Shown one piece after another: positions 48,016 through 57,851 of a DNA stretch of 64,000 bases (the first letter of the stretch is position 1; each line of letters starts with the position of its first letter). The translations under genes and the position numbers were made by a program. This DNA comes from Zygnema cylindricum (taxonomy: Eukaryota; Streptophyta; Zygnematophyceae; Zygnematales; Zygnemataceae), in NCBI GenBank assembly GCA_037447655.1, contig JBBHKE010001283.1:629173-693172 (forward strand), written 5' to 3'. The notes under the pieces are model-generated. The model was not told the DNA's origin and ran no database searches. It worked only from the letters and a program-made list of their open reading frames with translations.

Positions 48016-48773
48016 ATGTGCATGGACATCGAAATTGTTGTTCTGAGACAATTGCTGGCACTGAAGATGAAGAAGATGCAGCAGTAGTCATCGTAGAACA
48101 AATCAAGAGAGGAAGCTTCCACAAATACTGATGGCTGAATAGCAACTTTGACAGACTATAACTTTCAGAAAAATTGTCCAAACGTCTTGAAAATTTCCCA
48201 CACTTTAGATAACATATAAAGTAACACACACACAAAATTTCAATCAATTCCACTCTCAAATCTGTGAGATATGAAGAAATGAAATAACATAAAACTGAGT
48301 GTAAAGTTTTCATATCATTTGTTCCTAAAAATAAAATTCACTAAGTCCTACTTCTATACACCGAAACTACACTAAGCTGTACAGAGGAATTCAAGCAGTA
48401 CATCTAACATTCTATCACAAATATTTACACCGAAGTTCAGACAACGTAAAGTGATAATGATCTAGTCACGCCTCGTCACTATTTGTTGGCGGCGACTGTT
48501 AGTGGTTCGATTAGAGGATTTGGCACCGTAGAACTGACTTCACGAAGTCCTGTGGTCCTGCCGAATTTCCGTAAGTCCACGGAGGACATACTCACGCATT
48601 CTCCCAAGTGACGACGCGTGTCCCAAGTGTGAGTGAACCGTGAACTCCCAACTTCACCGTCACACTAATTTTGGTAAGTACTGAACCGAACTCAACCAAA
48701 AATAGCTTATGTCCTGAACAACTCTCTCTCACGGCTGAGGCATAGAGAGGACTAAAGCTTTCTAAAAACAACA
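48016..48773 (-). mobile_element. LTR and gag start of another minus copia, cut by the old copia
   Basis: The minus strand starts TGTTGTTTTTAGAAAGC at 48773 as an LTR. Near 48077 an ATG opens a gag-like N-terminus (MTTAASSSSSVPAIVSEQ) similar in style to the gag start at 18260. It is cut at 48016 by the 5' LTR of the old copia. The rest was not found. Confidence 0.6.
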
Positions 48774-49004
48774 GAAACATCGTATAGAAATCATCGTCAC
48801 ATCATGTTAGGTAGCCAGAGGTCTCAAAATGGGTACCATAATACGTACCCGACCGCTTGCGTCGAATCCGGTACGCATTCGGGTGTCAAGTTTTGGGGGC
48901 CGGCCGGATCGGTCTGGTGATTAAGAAAAAAAAAAAACAAATTCGGGTACCATTGAGTAAGCAAAAAGCGAAAACATTGAAGGTTTCATAGGTACGATCC
49001 ACTA

Positions 49005-49221
49005 CACCACATATCGCTATTAACGTAGAGGTTTTTTTAGCGTATAGAAATAATTACCGTTATTAACGCTAATTGGGAATTTGGAAATTTTGAAAGATAT
49101 CGTTTACTCTAATTAGAAATTACAGTTTTTTTAAAAAATATTACGGATAATTTTAATTGAGAATTTGAAAAAAAAAGCGGGACCGAATTAGCGTTCAATA
49201 CGCTAATAGCGATTGGCGATG
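49005..49221. mobile_element. MITE copy d, inside the hAT-like repeat
   Basis: Ends CACCACATATCGCTATTAACG and, inverted, CATCGCCAATCGCTATTAGCG. TA on both sides. 217 bp. Confidence 0.65.
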
Positions 49222-49243
49222 TACAGTACTGTAGAGTACAGTA

Positions 49244-49827
49244 CACCGCCAATCGTTATTATCATTAACTACGCTATATCGGCGCTTCCATTTTTTTAGG
49301 GTTTTACATGAATATAATTAATAACACTATTTTTTTTTATGTTAAATAAAGTTATGGGGAATTAGCGTTAATAATTATAATTTATGATTTTCTTTAATAG
49401 TGTGATGTAGGGGATTGTAGTCCGTACAAAATGTTACTTTGGTAAGTAAAAAAATACGAAATATGAACCAAAATAATCGCGATCGCACGTAAAACTGTGC
49501 TCATAATTAAATGTAGAATGAAATCATACCTATTTTAGTGTGAAGATATTGATCGCCTATTAATTATACAGAAAAAAACCCAAATTAGAGTTATGAATAA
49601 ATTAGAGTAAAAGGACGCGACGGTATACAATTTGTCAGATTTTGAAATTTTACCTATTTTACCGTGAAGATCCAGATGGTATATCCGTTGTACCCATGTC
49701 AGCCTTATGGATCAATTAGAGTAATTTGTTTTTTTTTTCGATATCTTGAAAAACTAAAATTCATGTTAATAATGCTAATTTATTTTTAACACAAATAATC
49801 TCTAAACGCTAATAACGATTGGCGGTG
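49244..49827. mobile_element. MITE copy e, inside the hAT-like repeat
   Basis: 584 bp, ends CACCGCCAATCGTTATTA and its inverted match. TA on both sides. It lies 22 bp after copy d. Confidence 0.75.
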
Positions 49828-50108
49828 TATTGTCCATACTATACACAATTATTGTACTTTATACTCTTGGTATTGTAGAAGGTATGAGGGAGATGTACCA
49901 TTAATTTTGTACTTATTCGGGTAAAGGGCGGTATGGGTAAGTCGCGAGAAATCGAGTTTGGGTTAACTTTCTTTTTTGTAAACCCGCATCGGGTAACGGG
50001 TAACATTTTAGGAGCGTGCAATAACCCGACCAGATTTCGGGTGTTCAAATTTTGAAAAAAAAAATGTCGGATTCGGGTATCAATTTTTTTTGACTTTTGC
50101 GACCTCTA

Positions 50109-51169
50109 CAAGTATAGTAGCAATCAATATGTATTACTGTAGTGGGTATGTAGTTGGCTGCACCTTACCCGATTCTTCAGCCAAAATTTGAGCCGCGACA
50201 CGTTGGATAATGAACATACGTGTCAAGATGGCAACCAACGAAAAAAAAAAAAATGGCACACGATATACGCATTATAAAATCCAACAAAAAATACAAACGA
50301 AATCACGTAACGCACTTTTGTCAAGTTGTTTCTGTTAGCGCCTATTCGTCACACTATTTGTGGCAACGCCCATTCGTCACGCGGAAAAACAAAAACCCTA
50401 AAAAAATGAGGTGGTATTTGAGAAGGCGTCTGCAAAGAGTACAAAAGTTGTGTTGCACGATGACCTGGCACGCAAGTGCATGGTACGCAAATGAAGATTT
50501 TTAGTCGGTGTGAAAATTATTGACAATTTGCAATATCCAATCTATAGCTACGTGGCACCACACTTTTGCTAACACGTGCATTACAGACTGCGAAATGGGC
50601 ACCACTCTTTTGCTAACACGTGCATTACAGACTGCGAAATGGAACTTCGTTCAAATTGTCGCATTCTGTAATGTTGGCCGTACAATTACAGAATGTCCTA
50701 ATGGAACTTCACCCTCAGTCACTGTATTTCGTGTATCAATGTCAAAATTTTGGGGCGTCGATATAGAGCACATCAGTCAAATAACGATTCACGGTGTAGT
50801 GAATGAGCGATTTGATTCTCCAAGGTTATGGGCGTAAACCTTGACCGTCGGATTCAAAATCAGATACGCCATAGGTCGAACCTTTCACTTTTAAACAAGT
50901 GACTTGAACGAGGTCTAATTTAAGAGCCTGGACGTATACCATTGTGCCTCGTGGAAAGTTGTAGAAAAAGATCCACGAAGAACGCGCGATCAGGTGGTTA
51001 CACGTGCCATGTGCCTTCCGCCAGGGTGGATGCGAGGCCACCGGAAGCCGCGAGAAAATGTTTGACGAAGCCGCGAGAAAATCTTTGACGGAGGATATTC
51101 TGTCACGCTCGTGTTGCCATTGGCGACAACCACTCTCACATTTCCGTACGCTTTTACAAATTCTACGTT
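50109..51169. other. Spacer with two short tandem duplications, no gene seen
   Basis: A 44-bp unit is duplicated at 50556-50642 (start CACCACACTTTTGCTAACAC) and a 23-bp unit at 51044-51089 (start GAAGCCGCGAGAAAATGTTT). Otherwise unique-looking sequence. It ends where copia coding sequence begins abruptly. Confidence 0.5.
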
Positions 51170-54100
51170 TCGTCCGATGGTCAAGGAACCTCAAAGGACG
51201 GAGGAAAGAAAAAGGCTTTCCTGACTCAAGTTCTTGATGAGGAAGTGGAAGAAAAAACTGAACCTGAAGAGGAGCTTGAGGAGCTTCTCCTTAATCCGAA
51301 AAACACTGAAAAACATGTCGACATTCCACGGAGACAAAAGTGTGCTTTCGGAGGTAAGAGGGATCCACCCGAGGATGGGTGGATCATAGACTCAGGGGCT
51401 TCAATGCATATGTGCAAAGATAAGCGGTGGTTCACTAAACTGAGAAAGATCCCAACAGTTGAGATAGAGTACGGAGATGGTAGAGTAGAAACCACAAGTC
51501 TTGTTGGAACTGTTGACTTGAAGGTTCTAGTTGATGGAAAGGCCTCAATTGTAACACTCTCAGACGTTCTTTACATTCCACAACTTAGCAAGAACCTAGT
51601 CTCAACAGCTGTCCTAGATGAAAAGGAGTTTGAAACAGGAACTAGGAAAGGAATCTTCACAGCAAGCTTTGATAATGAGGTTTATTTCATAGCTGAGAAG
51701 GGCAGTCAAGGAATGTTCAGAATTGTACTTTGCAATGAAAAGAGTGTTCTCTACTCGTGTGCAAGTGAGATGATGCTTTGGCATAAAAGGTTGGGGCATG
51801 TGCATCTAGATAGATTAAAGAAAATGAAGAAAAAGGGAATAGTGGAGGGTATTACTTTTGAAGATGATGAGACCTTTGATGATTGTAGTGGATGTGCCCA
51901 AGGGAAGATTCATAGACTTCCATTTCCAAAGGCAACCACATTTAGGAGAGAGAAAGTATTAGATCTAGTTCACACTGATGTTTGGGGACCTGCTAGGTAT
52001 GCTTCACATGGGGGGAAGAGATGGATGTTAACTATCACAGATGATTGGTCTATATACACAAAGGTATACTTTCTCAGACATAAGTCAGAGGTATTAAGAT
52101 GTTTCAAAGAGTATAAAGTATGGAGTGAAAAGCTACATGAAACCTCAATAAAAGAGATAAGAAGTGATAATGGGAAAGAATACACCTCAAGGGATTTTGA
52201 AGAATATCTTAAAGAAGAAGGAATTCATCATGAGAAAACTGTTCCCTATAATCCGGAACAAAATGGAGTAGCAGAAAGAGTGAATAGAACTTTAGGAGAT
52301 ATGTCCAGAAGTATGTTAAGTGATAAGAGGATAGGGATGCAGTTTTGGGCTGAGTCTATGAACTATGCTAATTTCATCAAAAATAGAGTCTTAACTTCAG
52401 CAAATAAGGAGGAAACTCCGTATGAGAGGTGGACAGGAAGAAAGCCTGATTTGTCTAGTTTGAGAGTGTTCGGAAGTCAAGTCTACAGTTTGGATTCCGA
52501 TAAGACTAAATGGAAGTTAGAGGGAAGAGGGAAACCGGGATATCTTGTAGGATATGATGAGAGCACAAAAGGATACCGAGTGTATGACTTGAAAAAGAGA
52601 GATATAATTTTGGTAAAACACATAGTGGTGATGAATGAAGAGAAGTCCATTGATCCATTCAAATATAATAAGGAAGTCAAAATCAGATTTGAAACGGATC
52701 AGTTTTCTGACTTTGACTTTGAAAATGAAGAGAAGGAAGAGGGAGAAAAAGAAAAATCTGCAGATCTACCTAAGGAGAAGGAGGAAAGGACAACATCCGA
52801 GGCAACGCCACAATACGAAGTGGAAACCGATGAGGAACTTGATGAGACACCGGAATTGGAAGATAGGGAAGCTGAAAATCTCCCAAAACGAAACCCAAGG
52901 ATGCCTTCCATACCGGCGTCCGATTTTGAAGGGGGAAGAAGAAGTAGTAAACGACTTCAAGAAAGACAAGTAAATAACCAACTCACAAAGATGTCTCACC
53001 CAAATGAACCTCAAACATACTTAGAGGCCATAAACACTCCAGAAAGTAGCCGGTGGATCACAGCTATAAATGAAGAAATGGCCTCTATCATGGAAGCCAA
53101 TACATGGGAGTTGGTAGATTGTCCACCGGACCGAAAACCGATCGGATGTAAGTGGGTGTTTAAACTTAAATTAAACCCGGATAATACCATTGAGAGGTAC
53201 AAAGCTAGGTTAGTTGCAAAAGGTTATACACAGAAAGAGGGGATAGACTACGAAGAAACCTTTGCACCTGTAGTCAGATTTCCTTCTATTAGAATCCTTT
53301 TAAGTATAGCCGCAGCGGAGGATATGGAAATCCACCAGATGGATATTAAAACTGCCTTTTTGCACGGAGAGTTGGAAGAAGAAATTTACATGAGGCAACC
53401 GGAAGGATTCGTGGAAAGTGGGGAAGAAAACAAAGTTTGCAAACTGATAAAGTCACTCTATGGGCTTAAGCAAGCCCCGCGACAGTGGAATATAAAGCTC
53501 GACGAATTTCTGACCGGTTTGGGGTATATCAGAATTAGTTCAGATCACTCTATATATTTATTTGAGGATGAGAATGGAGTGATATTTATTGCTATTTATG
53601 TGGATGATTTGTTAGTCTTAAGCAAGTCCTTAGATAAAATTAACAAACTAAAACGGGATCTTAGAAGCAGTTTTGATATGAAAGATCTTGGCGAAGCAAA
53701 GTACATTTTGGGAATTCAAATGGAGAGAGATAGAGGGAATAGAATTATAAGACTCACTCAAAAAGAAGCAATCGGTAATATGCTAGAAAAATTTCAAATG
53801 GAGAAAGCAAACGGATGTACTACTCCCATGGATTTGAAGAAAGTGAGTGAGGGGAGTGAAGAGGGAGGAATATTCATCATTAATGATGAGATGGACGAGA
53901 TAGAAAGAAAATTTATGGAAAATATCCCTTATCGGCAAATTGTAGGCAGTTTAATTTATTTTATGAACTGTACCCGTCCGGATATAGCTGCAGCTGTAGG
54001 TGTCCTTAGTAGAAATCTAAATGAACCAAGAAAGAGAGATTGGGAGGCTGCCAAAAGAGTGATGAGGTATCTGGTGGGGACAAGGGAATTATGGTTGCAT

Positions 54101-54592
54101 TTGGGAGGGGAGCACACTGACATCACCACTTGGAGTGATGCCAGTTATGGAGATGTGCCTTTAAGGAGGTGTACGACTGGATATGTGTTGCAAATTGGAT
54201 CCGGTGCATGTTGTTGGAGTAGCAAGCAACAAAAAGTAGTTGCTCAGTCCACTATGGAGGCTGAATACATGGCTTCTTGTGCTGCCACCAAAGAATTAAT
54301 GTGGGTTAAATCTCTTCTTGAAGAACTTGGGTTCATGAAGTCTGGAACTCAACATGTTTTTTGTGATAATCAAGCTGCTATCTCGATTGCAGCTAATCCG
54401 AAACATCACTTCAAAGCTAAGCATATGGATATTAGACTAAGCTTTGTCAGAGAGAAGGTAGAAAATAAAATTATTAAACTGGTTCATAAAACTGATAGAG
54501 AAATGATTGCAGACATGATGACAAAAGCAGTGCCTTCCCCTAAGTTGATTTATTGCAGAGAAAACTGTGGATTAAAATTGAAAAGTGACTAG
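51170..54592 (+). pseudogene. 5'-truncated copia pol, otherwise open
   Basis: Copia-like reading begins at about 51172 ([20 protein letters not shown]), matching the region just after the zinc knuckle of the intact element, and stays open to the stop at 54590-54592. Protease DSGAS is near 51390, then WHKRLGH, integrase HTDVWG, RSDNGKE (the usual GGE has one change) and [16 protein letters not shown] near 53598, RNase [17 protein letters not shown] and FCDNQAA. The 5' LTR, PBS and gag are absent, so it cannot move by itself. No in-frame ATG at the true start is expected. Confidence 0.93.
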
Positions 54593-54605
54593 GAATTAAG
54601 GGGAG

Positions 54606-55496
54606 TGTTGAAAAGAGGTAATTAATAGTTCACTTCCCTATTTTAGTTTCGCCTTAAAGAAAGAGAGTGAGGACCAAAGGCGCGCCATGGCTGCCGCCAT
54701 ATTTAGAAAGTGGCAGTTTTTGCAGTTTAGGGTATTTTGGCTAAAATGATGCCTAGGTCTAGATTTGAACCTATGACCTCTAGATTATTTATAGCCTTAC
54801 GCCTTAACCATTAAGGCGTTACGAAACGATACACGTGACGGGTTTCATAAATATATAAACATTAACGAAACAGCTAATTAACAGCAGATTAACCAAAAGG
54901 AGCAATTTCTGCATGTACGCGAATCTGAACCGTGTAAAATATGTTTTGATCGGACGGTCGGCATTATAGCCGCCACGCGAAGTGAGCCTTTTGGCGGCAT
55001 ACGGATATAGCGTCACGGGGTGCCACGTGGCGCCACATTATTTGATACCGGAGAAGATGGGAGGAGGAACCATGGCTTCCGATATGACAGGTGTCACCTT
55101 GTAGACCTTGTCGTACAATGGTTGTACAATAAGTACATCGCTCATTGTACTTTCTTGTACTTTATAGTGTTTCTATTGGACTAGGGTTTAATAGTAGGTA
55201 GTCGTGAGTAGGCAGACCGAGACTTAGTAATATTTAGGTACCTCCCTCTCTAAGAGAGCTTGTAACTATAAAGGTCATCTTTGACCAGCCATAACTTACT
55301 GCTCGGGTGAGCAAATTCAGTGATTCTTTTTGCGTTTGACTCAGGGGAGTCTTGTCCTCACAAGGGTGAGAGTGGTCTGAATATTTGTGTGCCTGGGCGG
55401 CGCTTATTCAGCGGGAAAGTAGAAGGGGCAAATATTATCCTAGAGGCTTTACATAGGCTGCTTATTCTGTGGGTCAATGGAGACCACAGAATTTCA
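54606..55496 (+). repeat. 3' LTR of the truncated copia, 891 bp
   Basis: Starts TGTTGAAAAGAGG after TTAAGGGGAG, ends ACAGAATTTCA. Diverged from the 1,049-bp LTR but with the same parts: GCCATGGCTGCC, an antisense tRNA-like stretch (A-box-like TGGTTAAGGCG near 54815 and B-box-like GGTTCAAATCT near 54764, both on the complement) and hairpins TGCTC-GGGT-GAGCA (55300-55313) and GACTC-AGGG-GAGTC (55338-55351). Confidence 0.85.
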
Positions 55497-55597
55497 CCAT
55501 GATATCAATAAAATGTTGAAAAAAAAGTTTTCACATATCGGCCACCTCCATTTCGTTCGCTTGTGAATTTATATAATTCAGTAACTCACACGCATAT

Positions 55598-56439
55598 CAA
55601 AGGTCGCAATCGGGTACCCGAATCCGTACCCGACTGGTACCCGACCGCCCGCATCGGATCCGGAACGGATTCGGTTGCCAAATTTTGGGGGCCGGCCGGA
55701 TTCGGCCGGGTGATTAAAAAAAAAACAGAAAACAAATTCGGGTAAAAATGAAGTTTCGTAGGTATGTTCCACTAAAACACTGTCCAGTACAATACACCGC
55801 GAATCGTAATTAGAGTTATGTACGCTAATTCCGTCACCCCAAATTTTGACTCTAAGACCATAAATAGAGTACGTTATTCAAAATTATTCTTTACATTATT
55901 TAAGGTACTTTTTGAATGACCGTTAATAACCCTAATACAACGTCGTTTTAAATTGTGTGGCGTACGGTCGGTGTCTGACGGTGCAAAATTGTACTTTATT
56001 AAGTAAAAAAGTACAAATAACGATTTAATACATGTCGTTATCACGTAACTGTTTTTTTGAAAAATGTTGATTACCCAAAATAGAGTTAATAACTCTAATT
56101 AGCTTTTTGCGTTTTTTTACTTTAATTATTTCTTTACTCTAATTACGATTCGCGGTGCATTGTCTATACTATACAACATTGTTGTACTTTGTACTCTTGG
56201 TATCGTGGAAGGTATGAGGAAGATGAACCATTGATTTTGTACATATTCGGGTACGGGCGGGTACGGGTAGTCGCGAGAAATCGATTTTCGGTTAACTTTT
56301 GTTGTCGTAAACGCGTATCGGGTACCGGGTTACAAATGTAGGAGCGTGACATAACGCGGGTGTATTTCGGGTGTTCAGATTTTGAAAAAAAAAAAATGTC
56401 GGATTCGGGTATCGGAATTTTTGACTTTTCCGACCTCTG
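55598..56439. mobile_element. hAT-like composite repeat, copy 2, with 8-bp target duplication
   Basis: 842 bp. Starts CAAAGGTCGCAA and ends with the complement of CAGAGGTCGGAAAA. Flanks ACGCATAT (55590-55597) and ACGCACAT (56440-56447) match at 7 of 8. The arms are rich in CGGGTACCCG motifs. No transposase. Its right end is about 270 bp from the cap methyltransferase start. Confidence 0.8.
55795..56157. mobile_element. MITE copy f, inside hAT-like copy 2
   Basis: 363 bp with ends CACCGCGAATCGTAATTAGAG and an inverted match ending CGATTCGCGGTG. Left flank TA, right CA. It sits at the same place as MITEs d and e in the other hAT-like copy. The GCG/CGC changes occur in both ends. Confidence 0.75.
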
Positions 56440-56643
56440 ACGCACATTCAGGCAAAGCTTTATCGGTGGAGCGGACATCGGTCAGATGCGTTGCGATATA
56501 TGAAACACTGAAGTCCTTCCCACGTCACGCATCGTTTTTCCTTTCCCAGTTTCCCCCCATCGTCATGACCATGTCCTTTTTCTGGCGATGTTGGAACAGC
56601 AGTGTTTCCATCTCGTTTCTTCTTCCGCGATCATCTCTCTAGC

Positions 56644-56751
56644 ATGCCGGCAGCCTTCAGGCGTCTTCCTGCGTTCCAAACAGTGAAAACCGGCAGAGAC
56701 AGCCCATGTCTCTATCCAAGAGGGCCGTCTGGGAGGATTCTAGTGGTTTAG
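56644..56751 (+). other. Upstream ORF overlapping the cap methyltransferase start
   Basis: A 35-codon ORF (ATGCCGGCAGCC start) that begins 62 nt before the main ATG in another frame and ends at 56751, past it. If the mRNA includes it, it could lower translation of the main ORF. The transcript start is unknown. Confidence 0.4.
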
Positions 56752-57851
56752 ATTCGCACGACAGTTCTCCTGAAGCTCAGGATGCCTTCCACGTGGACCG
56801 TGGACCAGCGTCCAAGCGCCAGGCGACAATAGACCTCCGTACAGATACAGACGACGAAGCTGCGCATGTCCGACAAGTGGCAGATCACTACAGCGCGAGG
56901 GAGAACCAAACAAGAATTCAGAGGGAACATTCGCCTATTATTCATTTGAAGAAATTAAACAACTGGGTGAAATCAGTGCTGTTGAGGATGTACACGAAAC
57001 AGAATGATTACGTTTTGGATCTGGCTTGTGGAAAGGGAGGAGATCTTGCGAAATGGGAGAAAGCAAATATTGCGTTTTACGCCGGAGTCGATGTGGCCAG
57101 CGGTTCCGTGGAAGACGCGAGAAAGCGGTACAACGGAGAGGCCGAAACCGGGAGACATAGGCGTAAAAACCAACCTATGAGTTTTCCTGCAAGGTTTCTT
57201 TGCGCAGATTGCTTCGGGGTTTCAATTGAGGACGCCTTAGATGATTTGGCCCCTTTTGACATCATCAGTTGTCAGTTCGCCCTTCACTATTGCTTTGAGA
57301 CAAAAGAGAGAGCTCGACAAGCTTTAAGGAATGTTTCGGCTTTGCTTCGGCCCGGTGGAGTTTTCATCGGGACTCTGCCCGACGCCAATACTATTGTACA
57401 AAAGTTGAGAGCTTCGGATGAATTAGAGTTTGGGAATGAGGTGTACAGCATTCGTTTCGATAGTCGCCATGAGTCAAAGCTCTTTCCCTCGAATAGACCT
57501 TATGGAATCAAGTACGACTTTCATCTTCAAGACGCGGTCGATTGTCCGGAGTGGCTCGTTCCGTTCCCCTCTCTCCAGAGTTTGGCTGAAGAGTTTGACT
57601 TAGAGCTTGAGATGAAGGCTAATTTTCACACTTTTATACACAAACACAGTGTTGAACCAAAGAGTGCAGAATTGATGGGAAAGATTGTAGGTCCAAATTG
57701 GCACCAGGAGATAAGAGAAGATGAATGGGATGCCGCTTATTTGTACATGACTTTTGCATTTAGGAAGAAAGGTCCCAACAGGGCCATAAAAGCGAGGACA
57801 AGAACCGTTCCGGCTCTTGTTAGTCCCGACGACATTGTTTACATACCATAG
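56706..57851 (+). CDS. RNMT: mRNA cap guanine-N7 methyltransferase, intronless, 381 aa
   Basis: Transfers methyl from S-adenosylmethionine to N7 of the guanine cap of nascent mRNA, in the nucleus. Seen: acidic variable N-terminus (1-55), then VADHYSARENQTR (58-70) and SPIIHLKKLNNWVKS (76-90), signature segments of the family; SAM motif I VLDLACGKGGDLAKW (103-117); acidic motif II with GVDVASGSVEDARKRY; ISCQFALHYCFETKERA; RPGGVFIGTLPDAN; and the YGIKYDFHLQDAV strand. Length is as usual for plant enzymes. No frameshift and no intron, which could indicate a retrocopy, but the reading frame is fully kept. The start at 56706 is chosen because the next in-frame Met lies inside the conserved core. 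An upstream ORF overlaps it, and a hAT-like repeat ends at 56439. Confidence 0.95.
   Translation: MSLSKRAVWEDSSGLDSHDSSPEAQDAFHVDRGPASKRQATIDLRTDTDDEAAHVRQVADHYSARENQTRIQREHSPIIHLKKLNNWVKSVLLRMYTKQNDYVLDLACGKGGDLAKWEKANIAFYAGVDVASGSVEDARKRYNGEAETGRHRRKNQPMSFPARFLCADCFGVSIEDALDDLAPFDIISCQFALHYCFETKERARQALRNVSALLRPGGVFIGTLPDANTIVQKLRASDELEFGNEVYSIRFDSRHESKLFPSNRPYGIKYDFHLQDAVDCPEWLVPFPSLQSLAEEFDLELEMKANFHTFIHKHSVEPKSAELMGKIVGPNWHQEIREDEWDAAYLYMTFAFRKKGPNRAIKARTRTVPALVSPDDIVYIP

Larger units (their letters stand above)
48816..50108. mobile_element. hAT-like composite repeat, copy 1
   Basis: Starts CAGAGGTCTCAAAA and ends with the complement of TAGAGGTCGCAAAA. The arms (48816-49000 and 49830-50108) match those of the copy at 55598-56439, including GGGGGCCGGCCGGAT and TAAATTCGGGTA-like segments. 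The middle holds two MITEs. No clear 8-bp target duplication. No transposase. Confidence 0.7.

Noticed and set aside
47859-48131. Conserved short ORF starting in GCCATGGCT (MALPPSP-like) antisense in several LTRs
   Set aside because: The nucleotide segment is shared by many LTRs with a good Kozak context, but the frame is broken in the LTRs of the intact element, so protein coding is not supported.
50556-50642. CRISPR-like or satellite array
   Set aside because: Only two direct copies of a 44-bp unit, no spacers, plant genome context.
57077-57265. Minus-strand ORFs across the cap methyltransferase gene
   Set aside because: Shadows of the plus-strand coding sequence.
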